64,000 nucleotides of DNA. Source: Microglena sp. YARC. Lineage: Eukaryota > Chlorophyta > Chlorophyceae > Chlamydomonadales > Chlamydomonadaceae. Numbering within the stretch: the first letter of the stretch is position 1; each line of letters starts with the position of its first letter. Below are positions 25,930-37,220 of this stretch, piece by piece. The stretch covers positions 50,810,791 to 50,874,790 of the forward strand of contig CM039464.1 in the NCBI GenBank assembly GCA_022414725.1, read 5' to 3'. Made by a program: the position numbers and the translations under genes. The notes beneath the pieces were generated by a model, which was given only the letters and a program-made list of their open reading frames with translations, was not told the DNA's origin and ran no database searches.

Positions 25930-26641
25930 ATCGGTTCATGCGTTCCGTTTGACCGTCAGTTTTGAGGATGAAACGCAGTCGAGAAGCCTGTCGCGTGCCC
26001 ATTAAATCGATGGAGAGCCACGCCAAAATGTCCTGTGAATCGCGCATCGCGATCACTGAGGAGTTTCTTTGGGATACCATGATAGCGGATGACGCGATTG
26101 AGGTATAGCGAAGCGAATTCCTCTGCGTTTATCGTAGTATGACACGGTTCGACATGAACAATTTTCGACAGTTTGTCGACGAATACAGCGATGGCGTCAT
26201 GGCCAGAAGACGTTGGCGGGAGCGCCGTATGAGGTCTGTGGAGACACATTCCCAGAATTTCTCAGGAATTTCCAACTGAAAAAAGGGGGAAACCATGGTA
26301 CCGTTAGGCTTTGCGTTTCGGGCTTGTTCGTCTGGCACTTATGGCATTGTTGGACGAAGGCAGTCTACGTCCGCCATGACTTTGGCCAAGTAAAAGTGCG
26401 GTGAACCAGCTCCAAAGTCTTGGTGCGACCGCAATGGCCCATGTAAATCGAGGTTGTGAGCTTCGCGGATAATATCCAGGCGAAGGGGGCTGGCGTCGAG
26501 GGGGGGGGACACACAAAAACTTGCGTCCGTACTTGTTCTTCTTGAACCAGTACCCATTTCTGGAAAACTTATCGGCGGAGGCGCTTGCAGCCCGGCGTGA
26601 AGTTCGCGTCTAGTCTTGTATCCAGCCAGAATTCGATCCAT
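25930..26641 (-). pseudogene. Integrase zinc finger and catalytic core, frameshifted
   Basis: The HHCC finger is split: HNLDLHGPLRSHQDFG (around 26470) lies in one frame, and QQCHKCQTNKPETQS (about 26330) in the next. The core shows the first catalytic Asp in ECVSTDLI (about 26235), the second in SDRDARFTGHFG (about 26050), and the Glu in QTERMNR (about 25940). The last is reached only after a 1-base insertion in an A-run (FHPQ followed by a stop in the preceding frame). This DDE enzyme would integrate element cDNA. At least two frameshifts inactivate this copy. Confidence 0.82.
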
Positions 26642-26734
26642 GATGGACGAAGAGGAGGGAGTCGACGCAGCGGGCGTATGCGACCTGCGTCGTCGCGTTT
26701 CCTTGACCGGAACCGGGGAAGGTACGTGGGAAGG

Positions 26735-27113
26735 TCAGTCGGTTGTGGTGGGGGTTCTTTCGGTGTTGGGAGCAGGATATCCCGACCAGCTGGGGATCCG
26801 ACTGTAAAGGACGTCGCTTCTTTGATCGAGGCCGGATTCGCTGACCAAGAGAGAGAAGACAACAGTTGGTGCGGCAACCCCAACGTTGGCGGGGGCAGAG
26901 AGGTTAGGATTGCGACTGACCGGGTCTGCCATATTATTTGCGCACGTCGCGCCTGATACTCCAAGTATAGCTGATAGGGCTAGGTTAGTCCTCCTAGGCT
27001 CTGATGGCCCATGCGTCGGGAGAAGGACGCCTTGGTTGTCAAAATACGTGAGCGGATTGTGGTCCACAGTGACCAATGTATGTGGGAACCTTCGAGGTAG
27101 CATCGCCACTTAG
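26735..27113 (-). pseudogene. RNase H domain of the gypsy element
   Basis: The frame contains VTVDHNPLTYF and ANNMADPVSRNP, matching the conserved (T/V)DHxxLxYF and N(x)ADxLSR stretches at the end of the Ty3/gypsy RNase H domain. In the replication cycle this enzyme removes RNA from the RNA:DNA hybrid. The N-terminal part, with the first catalytic residues, lies in other frames at 27120-27300. Confidence 0.75.
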
Positions 27114-27118
27114 GTCGG

Positions 27119-28010
27119 TCACAGCGTGAACGATTTGCTAGCATCTCTTGTTCCGCCGTCGTAGTATAGTTCAGCTTTCCGCTGGGATAAAATACTTCTT
27201 GCTGGCAAAGGCGATGGGGTGCTTATTTGCAAGAGCACCGCGCCTGTACCCCTGTGAGCAAAAGATGGCGTCGGTAATGACTTCGAAAGGTTTGCTGAAT
27301 CCGGCAGCGCGAGGATGGAGCGGATAGCAAAGCTCCTTGGAGGGCCTTGAATGAAGAACCGAGATGTTCTTCTTGGAATCAAGGAACGCGAGTTCACGCT
27401 TGATGTTAGACAAGGTTTGAAGCGGTGCAGCGAGAGACGAATAGGCTTGGATAAATTTGCGAAAATAATTCCATGCAACCCGAGGAAATGAGCGATCTCT
27501 TTCGCGTTTCGTTTTTCGGGGTAGGCCAGTCGCGGTACTGTGCTAACCTTAGCGTGGATCAACTTTATTCCGTCCGCGTTCCAATGTAATGACCTCAGGA
27601 ATTTAACTTCCGTTTTGTTGAAGGGAAGCATTTGGAGAAGTTTCGCACGTAGAATTTCGTTGTCTTGGAGGACTGGTAGAACCGTGCCAAGTTGGCCATA
27701 GTGCTCCGCCGGAGTGCGTCCGTAGCCAAGATATCGTCTAAGTAGAATACTCACGCTGCACGAACTGTGCAAGTAGGGGTAGCGGCGCGAATATTTGGTT
27801 CATGACCTGCATTGGAATGTGGTCCGGCGTCCTTGGATGTTCGCCAAACCCATCCCATAGGAGCTCAGGACTTTTGGGTTTCATCCAAAATTCTCTTCAA
27901 ACTGACCATCGGGGTAGTGAACTGCATGTAGTACCTCTTTCGGGCGCGTCCTCCCGGTGGTCCCGGGCCGAAAATTCGGTGTTGTGGTAGATTTTTGTTA
28001 ATATTAAACC
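27119..28010 (-). pseudogene. Reverse transcriptase domain, heavily frameshifted
   Basis: The catalytic motif reads FYLDDIL at 27727-27747, the YxDD box. Upstream (27750-28000), pieces typical of the preceding RT segment appear in shifting frames (FTTPMVS, then GRRTTFQ, then NQIFA). Downstream, LPFNKTEVKFLRSLHW, YPEKRNAKEIAHFLGL and FIQGPP match the thumb/connection region (the usual F.K..V.FLGH and P.....L..FLG motifs). At least four frame changes are needed to follow it, so it is nonfunctional. Confidence 0.8.
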
Positions 28011-28675
28011 CCAGCGTGAGTCTTATTGAGGTCATAGGACGATCGAAATTGATACGAGGAAGGTAGCTCCAACGAGCGCCTAGCGACCGGACTCACACTC
28101 GGGTTCATCATCAATACGAGTGAAGGGGACCTATTTTTTAATTCGTCAATGTTTGTTGATGGCTCGCCGAATGCGCAGATCTACGTTCGGTATCCGTTCC
28201 ACCGGTTGCTATGATCATAAATAGCGGAGCATGCACACCGTACGGCACACAGGACGAGCTCGGCGATGAATCCCTTGCGTGCAACAAGTCGGCAGACGTA
28301 CCTCCCTCACCATAGTAAAGTTCTGCGGCTGGACTCATCGACGATTTCTGCGATATGGGCGCGTAACATTGGTCTTGGCTTTACGCGTTTGATGAGTGTG
28401 GGTAATAACACGTGGTTAGAAGTTCCATCGCACAATTGTGAAGACTTTAGCGTCTCTCCCTCAACGGTTGCAACTAAACTCACGCACGGTAGGAGAGGCG
28501 CGCAGGTCGATTGGCCGAGAATGAGGCGTTTTTATCTGTCCGTGTGTCGCAGTTGTTGTCGCGGATGCCAATTTGTTGCAAATCCATGCTTTGCCACCGG
28601 GGACCAGGTAAAGGCCCGTCGGAAGGCAGATAATTTTAAATCGTTATCCCTATCTTCGCCTCTTCCATTCAACGA

Positions 28676-29675
28676 NNNNNNNNNNNNNNNNNNNNNNNNN
28701 NNNNNNNNNNNNNNNNNNNNNNNNNNNNNNNNNNNNNNNNNNNNNNNNNNNNNNNNNNNNNNNNNNNNNNNNNNNNNNNNNNNNNNNNNNNNNNNNNNNN
28801 NNNNNNNNNNNNNNNNNNNNNNNNNNNNNNNNNNNNNNNNNNNNNNNNNNNNNNNNNNNNNNNNNNNNNNNNNNNNNNNNNNNNNNNNNNNNNNNNNNNN
28901 NNNNNNNNNNNNNNNNNNNNNNNNNNNNNNNNNNNNNNNNNNNNNNNNNNNNNNNNNNNNNNNNNNNNNNNNNNNNNNNNNNNNNNNNNNNNNNNNNNNN
29001 NNNNNNNNNNNNNNNNNNNNNNNNNNNNNNNNNNNNNNNNNNNNNNNNNNNNNNNNNNNNNNNNNNNNNNNNNNNNNNNNNNNNNNNNNNNNNNNNNNNN
29101 NNNNNNNNNNNNNNNNNNNNNNNNNNNNNNNNNNNNNNNNNNNNNNNNNNNNNNNNNNNNNNNNNNNNNNNNNNNNNNNNNNNNNNNNNNNNNNNNNNNN
29201 NNNNNNNNNNNNNNNNNNNNNNNNNNNNNNNNNNNNNNNNNNNNNNNNNNNNNNNNNNNNNNNNNNNNNNNNNNNNNNNNNNNNNNNNNNNNNNNNNNNN
29301 NNNNNNNNNNNNNNNNNNNNNNNNNNNNNNNNNNNNNNNNNNNNNNNNNNNNNNNNNNNNNNNNNNNNNNNNNNNNNNNNNNNNNNNNNNNNNNNNNNNN
29401 NNNNNNNNNNNNNNNNNNNNNNNNNNNNNNNNNNNNNNNNNNNNNNNNNNNNNNNNNNNNNNNNNNNNNNNNNNNNNNNNNNNNNNNNNNNNNNNNNNNN
29501 NNNNNNNNNNNNNNNNNNNNNNNNNNNNNNNNNNNNNNNNNNNNNNNNNNNNNNNNNNNNNNNNNNNNNNNNNNNNNNNNNNNNNNNNNNNNNNNNNNNN
29601 NNNNNNNNNNNNNNNNNNNNNNNNNNNNNNNNNNNNNNNNNNNNNNNNNNNNNNNNNNNNNNNNNNNNNNNNNNN
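28676..29675. other. Assembly gap, exactly 1000 N
   Basis: A run of 1000 undetermined bases. The round size indicates a placeholder rather than a measured gap. The gypsy gag and 5' LTR are expected here. Confidence 0.99.
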
Positions 29676-30515
29676 ACTTGATGAGGATATGTTGGGTACC
29701 GAAGAGATACAAAGGCAGGACAGTCGTTTGATTTGCCATGGACACCAAAAGACCCCAATCCCCAATTTCCCGCCCCCCGCCTCTTACTTTGTTACTTGGC
29801 CCAAAGTGATGTCTTGTAGGAAGATGCTAAATGGGCTTGTTTCCAACGCCAGTAGGACCAACGGCACCCACTTTGAACGTCTGACACCAAAAACTTACGA
29901 TCCGTGACTCGCGTATCAGCGGCTACATGGTGAGCCGGGCTGTTCAGAGCCAAACTGCTCATGGGCTGCTCCTCTGGCATGTGTCGCTTGATAGGGGAGC
30001 TGTATGAGATAACGCTGTAAGATGTGGAGTAAGGACATCCACTGTTTTAGACAGCTCTGAAACGGTAGTGTTGCACGAGCGTTGTGCAGGGTTATAGATC
30101 AGTGGTTTTTGAGCACTCCTTTGCAGCCCAATTCTGTTCACCATCCATCCCCTCTCCTTCCCAAGCCTCCCATTTTCCCAACTCTACCATCTCACAGGTT
30201 TGACCTGGTTGGTGGAGCAACAAGCACATCCTTGAATCATTCAACACGAGGCCATTAGGAGTGCCTGCTGGCAGCAGCAGGCACTAGCAACCTCGAGTGT
30301 ACACCCATAGCACTCCTTGGCCAGTCCACTTCTAAACTCCTCCACCCCCCACATCTCCTCTAGCCAACCAACCAACAGCCAACCCAGTCAGGACGCAAGT
30401 TCATAGGAGGGCTCTACCTGCAGGAACGCACTTAGCAACTGGCCACACCTAGCCACTCCCTTGCAGACCCACTTCTGTCACCCACCCCCACCTCTCACCT
30501 CCACCCCATTTCTAC
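29676..30515. other. Stretch without recognised features
   Basis: Ordinary mixed sequence right of the gap. It shows no similarity to the gypsy LTR and no convincing coding frame. It may hold the 5' region of the Crypton-like element that follows. Confidence 0.4.
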
Positions 30516-31330
30516 TTGCTTTTCTCAGGTCGAAAGCCATACCAGTGCTTGGATAAGCCCGTTCCGACGCAATTGTCGTGCTCGAATGTCGAAAGGGCTG
30601 GAGCAAGCCGAACTGTCCCACTCACTCTTACCAGACTCCTTCAGACTGCCAGCTATGATGTCAGCGGGGGCGGAGCTTTGCTATGCGAGGGGGGACCGAG
30701 TGTTGAGGCGTTATTCGTTTCCTTGGCGTCAAACTACTGGGCCATACAAGATACCTTAATGAACTTTCCTTGTCATAGGACCGCGACGATGGATGCTCCA
30801 GTGCTGCCATCTTCGGGACAAGGAAAGACTGGCGCTGACATCCAGTTTTCTCGGGTGTACACAGCACAGAACGGCCACCAAGTGTGCCATATTATGTTGG
30901 GGCTGTACTTGTACCTACAGGATGGAGATATTGTGCATTGGCTCGGGCCTTCAAAGGACTTTGGCTAGCGGAAGAACCTTCTTACTTGTGCCTTTCATGG
31001 ACTTACTACTTGTTCCATAAGGAGGGCGTCCCTTGACAACGCAGTTGACCCAAGGCGCGGCATGGTCAGGCACGGCGTTCATAAGGCGCTGACAAAAGAA
31101 CGGTTTCGGGAGGCTCAACACATTCATTCGAGAAAAACTTCTTTGTGACAGCGAGGACAGACCTTCATGGACATGCCTGCAGAGTCACAGCAACAGATGG
31201 GGAAACTGGGCGGTGTTCTGTCTTTACCACTACGTATTCCAAGGTTCCCTGATGGAACAACTGGCGCGAAACAATGGCTTCCTGACCAAGGGCTGAGCGA
31301 GTACTACTTGCCGCGGGCTGATCTACTGCC
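30516..31330 (+). pseudogene. Tyrosine-recombinase-like pseudogene
   Basis: The first 150 codons end with VYTAQNGHQVCHIMLGLYLY (about 30855-30915), resembling the 'Y.NP..P.ICP.LALGLYL' stretch that precedes the catalytic core in Crypton recombinases. Then, after stops, come IHSRKTSL (about 31120, compare the H-S-x-R-K box with its catalytic His and Arg) and NWAVFCLYHYVFQGSLMEQL (31204-31263, compare NW...RYIF with the nucleophilic Tyr). The order and spacing fit a tyrosine recombinase, but each match is partial and at least two frames are involved. No function is expected now. Confidence 0.4.
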
Positions 31331-33185
31331 ACTGACTTCAACGAGTTAGCAGAGCACGAGGCGCAAAGAGTTTGTTGCTGGCTTCTCAGGCCATGGCTGA
31401 GGACTGGCCTTCTCTTGATGCTGACTTTCTTGCATGCAACAAATTGTTGAACTGAAACTACGAGAACAGGAACACCACAAAGGAGTGCGATAAAAGGCCA
31501 GGTGGACCCACTCTAAGGCTTTGTGGTATGCTCACCGCTTACACAGAATTGTTTTTCAAAATCCAGTTCCAAGATGTGCCCTTCTTTTGGTGGGACAACC
31601 AAGAGCACACACGATGTTTGACCAGCCCTTCTATAAGAAGCATGCCACAGCTTTGGAAGTCATGGTGGCACGAAGTGCAGATCCGCTATTGTGAATTCAT
31701 GGAAGAGGTGCGCGCACGTCAAACTTGAAACAGGCCCCTAACCACTGTTTGACGTGGCCCAGGTGTACACAATGGCTCTCAGGAAAGCGTACCATAGGCC
31801 TTGTTGTATGCGGGGGACTTTCGGTCACTGCTGGAAGACGCCCGCGTCTGTTGTGACCAGATGCTACCTTGGAAGAGATGGAAAAGCTCGGACCAGCTTG
31901 TGCTTGACTACACCAAGTTGGGTGATTTTATTAGACAACCGGCAAGAGAGCCATTGATTGCACACCGCATTGGCCCATCACCCTCTGCTGTCACCATACG
32001 GATAACCCCCCACGACGTTAGCCAACATGCAAGCACAACAAGGTCTAGCACAGCCTGTATGAGCTCTCAGCCCATCGTCAACATCCATTGCATGCTAAAA
32101 ATCTTTGCCGTCCCACCTGCCTGTTGCACCATACTGGAGATACGGGTGAATTCTGGACAGAGCTCAATGCCATGTAACATGCCTGCGGCACCGGCCACAG
32201 CTCATGCAGACACAACTTGCGCCATTTGCCAAGCAGATGCGTTGTGTTGTTTGCGTGGGCACCAATGGATGGGCATGCCTTCTATTTCAGGCAGATCTGC
32301 ACTGAGAACATGAGGTCCTGCGCAGCTCATGCAGCACACAACTTGCGCAAGATTGCCATGCAGGCGTCTATGATGCTGCAGCACATGCAAAAGCGCATGG
32401 CAACGTGCAACAAATGCAGCAAATGCAGCAAAATGCAGGCAGAACACACATTGCAAATGGCAGACAAACCAAACAGCTCAAGGCACAGGTTGAACAACTG
32501 GATCGCACACTTCGGCGTGTTCATTCAAACGGTGATCGACTCCCACCTTTCTCATCTTCTCATGCTGCCATGTTGCATGGTGGCATGATACAGCAACCAA
32601 ACGCAGGCTTATCCTAGTCTCGCAGAGAACATCAGCCGTCCTGCAACAATCAGCCTCTCTACACGGACCCAGAGTTGTCGCTCAGATCTCCCCCGAGGTG
32701 GCAGCTTAACAGCTATGGCAGGCATGCTGCTCTGCCTTCTCCGCCCAACGTGACTCATTAGCATCTGGTTTCGGCGTCGGAATGGTGCATTGGCAACCGC
32801 GGCCCGTCAACTGGCATTTCAACCGCCCAATGAAACGGATCAGGTGCGTGAATGAGAATGTGTGTTTGTCCCGTACCATTGCTTGTTGACGGTCCATAGG
32901 TTGCATATTTAGCTGGGGTGTGTGGTTTGGGTTTGTAAGGGTGGGTTGTGTGGGTAGGGAGGGGGGGGGGCTAGGGGGGGCATCAGCATGTGATTTTGTC
33001 TATGTGGTCGGGATTTGGCTGTGGGCATGTGCTTCATGAGAGTGTGTGTGGTAATGTGGTTGTGCAGTGCTTTGGGTGGTTATGCCTAGCCTTGTGTTCA
33101 TTTTGTATGTGAACGTGTGTGGTGATTGAGGGGTGTTCTTACTCATGCCTTCTTTAAACATCTGTAGGGCTACCATCGAAGTCGG

Positions 33186-33558
33186 TGTGCTGTCCAACAC
33201 CATGCGACATTACCCATATCGGTAGGGAGATTCGGTACACGTGGTGTTCGTGTATAAGCTCTGGCCCGGTATTTTGGGTGGTGGAAGAGCCCAGCGTCTC
33301 GAAGAGAGTTGGGTCATTCCCAATGGTTTCTTCCCTCCTCTCACGACAATTCAAGGTGTGCAGCAGTGGTCTACATGGCTAGGCAAGGCGGGTTGGGAGG
33401 CTGCATCATTTGAGAGTATTCTGAATGACTGGGACAATGGCATCAGCATCGTCAACCGCTTGGCGAAGGCCATACTACCATTGCGCCCTCTGCGCTACCT
33501 TGAGCTGGCTCACGTGGATATTGCTGCGCAACTGGCGCTACGCAAACGGTTGCTCTAA
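33186..33558 (+). pseudogene. GCR1-like DNA-binding domain fragment
   Basis: From 33241 the frame reads VYKLWPGILGGGRAQRLEES, then LTTIQGVQQWSTW and later ILNDWDNGISIVNRLAKAI. The V..LW..(8-10)GG.....LE....W pattern resembles the GCR1_C-type domain found at the C-terminus of Crypton recombinases. The match is short, and the frame ends with a stop at 33556-33558. An alternative is an unrelated open frame; the position downstream of the recombinase-like region is the main support. Confidence 0.35.
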
Positions 33559-33904
33559 GATTCTGGGCTACATGAAGGGCATTGTCTTTGCATTGCACAT
33601 GCGAGTGGTTAGGTGGCAGAAGGTTAGATGACGCAGCTGACATCACCCATGAACCCATGGAGCTGTCAGCGGCCAAAGCAGATTTGTTGGTCGCCTGCCA
33701 AAACCGATGCTGCTGCCATTTGCCAAATGGGGGGTATGTCCGCTCTGGCCAAGAAAATAAGGCTCCTCCCCATGCACGGTAAGCCTTCTGATTACCAAAA
33801 GGGCAAGGAGGTCCAGTTGCGCTCATGTATTAGCAGTGAATGGTTACAGCAAGCGGATGCAGGGACACAACAACGCTAACGAGTAGAATGTCACTGCAGC
33901 GTGC

Positions 33905-34690
33905 ACTAGTCCATGGCGCTCTCTAATCTGCTCAGCTTTCAGGTGTGCCATTTGTTTCTGGTGGTGGAGGTAGTGGTGATGGGAGGTGGGGTGGGGGAAA
34001 GAGTGATGGAATGGGGCTAGGGGGGGAAGCACTGGCTCAGCTTCCCGTGCTTCATGTAGACGCCCACACTCTCTCTCATCTGCTCAGCTTTAGGTGTGAC
34101 ATTTTTTCTTTGTGGGTGGGTGGGGAGGGGGGGGGGGGGCGTCTGAAGCTTTAGGTGTGGCATTTTGGTCTTAGGTGGTGGTGGTGGTGGTGATGGGGGG
34201 TGGGGGGGGGGGGGGGGGGGGGGGGCTTAGAGAGTGTTTAAATGCGTCAAGGGGGGAAGCACTGGCTCGCTTCACTTGCTTCATGTCGACGCTCACACTC
34301 TCTCATCTGCTCAGTTTAGGTGTGGCATTTGTTCTTTATGTGTGTGTGTGGGTGTGTGGGGTGTGTGTGTGTGTGTGGGGGGGGGGGGGGGGCATAGAGA
34401 GTGTTTAAATTGGGCTAGGGGGAAAGCACTGACTCAGCTTTCCCATGATTCATGTACACGCCCACACAATCTAATCTGCTCAGCTTCGGGTGTGACATTT
34501 TTTTTTGTGTGTGTTTGGCTGGGGTGGGAGGGGGGGGGGGGGAGGGGGGGCTTAGAGAGTATTTAAATTGGGCTAGGGGAAAGCACTGGCTAAGCTTCAC
34601 GTGCTTCGTGTACACACCCACACTCTCTAATCTGTTCAGCTTTAGGTTGGCATTTGGTCTTAGGTGGTGGTGGTGAGGGGGGTTTGTGGG
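33905..34690. repeat. Tandem ~150-220-bp units with expanded G tracts
   Basis: The units share GAGAGTGTTTAAATTGGGCTAG, GGGAAAGCACTGGCT, GCTTCACGTGCTTC, CCCACACTCTCTAATCTGC and TCAGCTTTAGGTGTGGCATTT, followed by a G- or GGT-rich tract of variable length. Copies begin near 33905, 34020, 34240, 34405 and 34560, with related copies at 34995-35100 and 37050-37150. The G tracts (up to ~24 G near 34202) grow at the same point of each unit. Confidence 0.85.
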
Positions 34691-34979
34691 CAGGGTAATT
34701 TAAAACAGACCCCATGGGTTGCGTCTTGGGACGCACCCTAATTCGGTAGATTGCATCGTGGGACGCAGTCAAGTCCTTAGGCTGCGTGCTAGTATTAACA
34801 GAACCCGTATCCCATGGAAATGGAGTGGTGGTGGGCCAATCAACCGATGGATGAGACGCAACCACATCCTATACCTGCGTCTGGGACGCAACGGACCCTC
34901 CCATGTTGCGTCTGCCACGCAACCGAACCTCCACATGTTGTGTCCTGCGACGCAGGAAGCTGCGTCCTGCACTACCCTG
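34691..34979. mobile_element. hAT-like non-autonomous TIR element, family A, copy 1
   Basis: Starts CAGGGTAATT and ends AGTACCCTG-like (CACTACCCTG), with CAGGGTA as the shared terminal inverted repeat. The 8 bases on each side are TTTGTGGG and GTTGTGGG (7 of 8 match), as expected for a hAT-type 8-bp target duplication. Inside are serial TGCGTC...GACGCA mini-palindromes. The element is the reverse orientation of copy 2 at 48791-49228: its left end matches that copy's right end and vice versa. It has no coding capacity. Confidence 0.75.
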
Positions 34980-35114
34980 GTTGTGGGGTGGGATGGGGGG
35001 ATATGAGAGTGCTTAAATGGGTAAAGGGGGAGCTTCACGTGCTTCGTGTAGAAGCCCCCACTCTTTAAAATGCCCAGCTTTTAGTGTGGCATTTAATATA
35101 AATACATGTGTAAA

Positions 35115-35974
<860 letters not shown>

Positions 35975-35988
35975 TCTCATCAGCCACA

Positions 35989-36093
35989 TGGTGACTACTG
36001 CTAGTTCCAGCTTACGCAGTGGTGTCCTTAAGCTCACGTCTTGAGAGTGGCACATTAGTCGGATGTAACAATTTCAATTAAAAAAAAAATCAA
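35989..36093 (+). mobile_element. Short (~105 bp) retroposon with 14-bp target duplication
   Basis: Flanked by perfect direct repeats TCTCATCAGCCACA at 35975-35988 and 36094-36107. The insert begins TGGTGACTACTGCTAG and ends with ATGTAACAATTTCAATT plus an A-rich tail. A second copy, with its own different flanking duplication, lies at 61831-61922. The tail and variable-length target duplication imply retroposition, but I see no tRNA-type B box. It may be the 3' end of a longer SINE or LINE. Confidence 0.7.
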
Positions 36094-36107
36094 TCTCATC
36101 AGCCACA

Positions 36108-37030
36108 ATCTGCGTTTGCAACGTAGCTGAGCATCCAGAACCAGCGTATGAGACGTGATATGTAACGTTCTGAAGAACACTGACATGTGTTTAAGGGCAT
36201 AATTTCGACTTTAAGTACCAAGGCCCGCTTCGACACTAAAGACCCAGGCCATTAGGCCAATTTCGACCCCAATGACCCAGGTCCATGCCATGGCCCATAC
36301 GACAGGTACACCCGACGACTAACGATCTTCCTCCATTGGGGCTGCACCTACCACCCAGCTTCTCGCATGACGATTCCCCCTCCTCAATTACGCTATGCTG
36401 CCTTTTTGCCTTTAAGCTTTTAGCAAATCAAGCGCTGCGAAGGTCACCCTGCTTTTCCCCTATATGCACCAAGACAGAGCCGCGTATTCCGCCCCCCTCC
36501 CGCCCCCCTATAAATCTAACTCCGTCAGCTTCTTCCACCCAATGGCAACCGCTCACTCACTGGTCCTTATCAAACCGAGCACGGGTTCGTAACCGCTTTG
36601 CTCCTTTTTCGTCCAGCCACGCCGCCCTGCGTAGATTTCTTTCTTTCTTTCATAGCGTGGGATGGCGCAGGCGTTCAATTTTTTCTGCTGAAAACCATCG
36701 AAAAATCACCTGTCGACCCTCGGCCGTTGACCTGATGACTCGCGTGTTCCGCGCCCCTCCCCTAAACACTGTACACATGCACATTAAAGTGACAAATGTA
36801 GATAGGTAGGGCGAATGGCTACAATGGTCAACGCCCTGGATGATGGCCAAATAATTGGGAGAGGCCAAAGCGCGACATAGTGAATGAGGCAAGGAAACTC
36901 ATGGATCCATCATTCCATCAACGGTGAGCGATCTACCAACTCGCCATATCTGTGCTTTGCAACCATCCGACATCTGACAGACGCGCACAAGCACACGCAC
37001 TAGCACGCGCGAACACACAATCCATGGTTG
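36108..37030. other. No supported gene
   Basis: A 174-codon plus frame (36285-36809) exists, but its composition (Pro/Ser/Arg-rich, low complexity in places) and lack of motifs do not support a gene. Confidence 0.4.
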
Positions 37031-37049
37031 TTCTCCTACATAACTGTGC

Positions 37050-37119
37050 TTCAACGCATTTGTTCTGTTCAAACCCCCCACTTTCTCATCTGCTCAGCTT
37101 TCGGTGTAGCATTTGTTCT

Positions 37120-37153
<34 letters not shown>

Positions 37154-37179
37154 TTTCACACACAAGGGGGACCAACACA

Positions 37180-37220
<41 letters not shown>
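37050..37220. repeat. G-tract unit and (CA)n
   Basis: Another TCATCTGCTCAGCTTTCGGTGTAGCATTTG unit (as at 33905-34690), followed by about 29 G (37123-37151) and a (CA)n run to about 37218. Confidence 0.9.

Larger units (their letters stand above)
24541..28675 (-). mobile_element. Chromodomain Ty3/gypsy LTR retrotransposon, truncated by the assembly gap
   Basis: Read on the minus strand, the order is: degenerate upstream region (28675-28010), RT with YLDDIL (27727-27744), RNase H (27113-26735), integrase zinc finger and core (26640-25930), integrase C-terminal plus chromodomain (25915-25055), polypurine tract, 3' LTR. This RT-RNaseH-IN-chromodomain order is that of the gypsy clade that carries chromodomains. 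Frameshifts separate almost every domain, so the copy is dead. Gag and the 5' LTR are missing or in the 1000-N gap. It inserted into the right end of the 315-bp satellite, as expected if the chromodomain directed it to heterochromatin (inference). Confidence 0.88.
30516..33560 (+). mobile_element. Decayed Crypton-like element (tyrosine recombinase DNA transposon)
   Basis: Two regions in the same orientation fit the Crypton layout: a tyrosine-recombinase-like part (30516-31330) followed by a GCR1-like DNA-binding part (33186-33558). Between them the plus strand carries multiple frame changes and stops. No terminal repeats are expected for Cryptons, and none were found. Recognition is by motif only. 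The alternative is an unrelated degraded gene. A (ATGCAGCAA)n stretch at about 32400-32440 gives a glutamine/methionine-rich run in one frame. Confidence 0.42.

Noticed and set aside
28266..29758. Long open frames of 360-470 codons
   Set aside because: They run through 1000 N bases, which cannot contain called stops.
33905..34690. Exons hidden in the G-tract repeats (reading NATPKAEQIRE on the minus strand)
   Set aside because: The short coding-like peptide is shared by all units, but it is followed by stops and no splice donor is consistent. There is not enough to call an exon.
36285..36809. 174-codon plus frame
   Set aside because: Low-complexity Pro/Ser/Arg composition, no recognised motif and no splice or start context.
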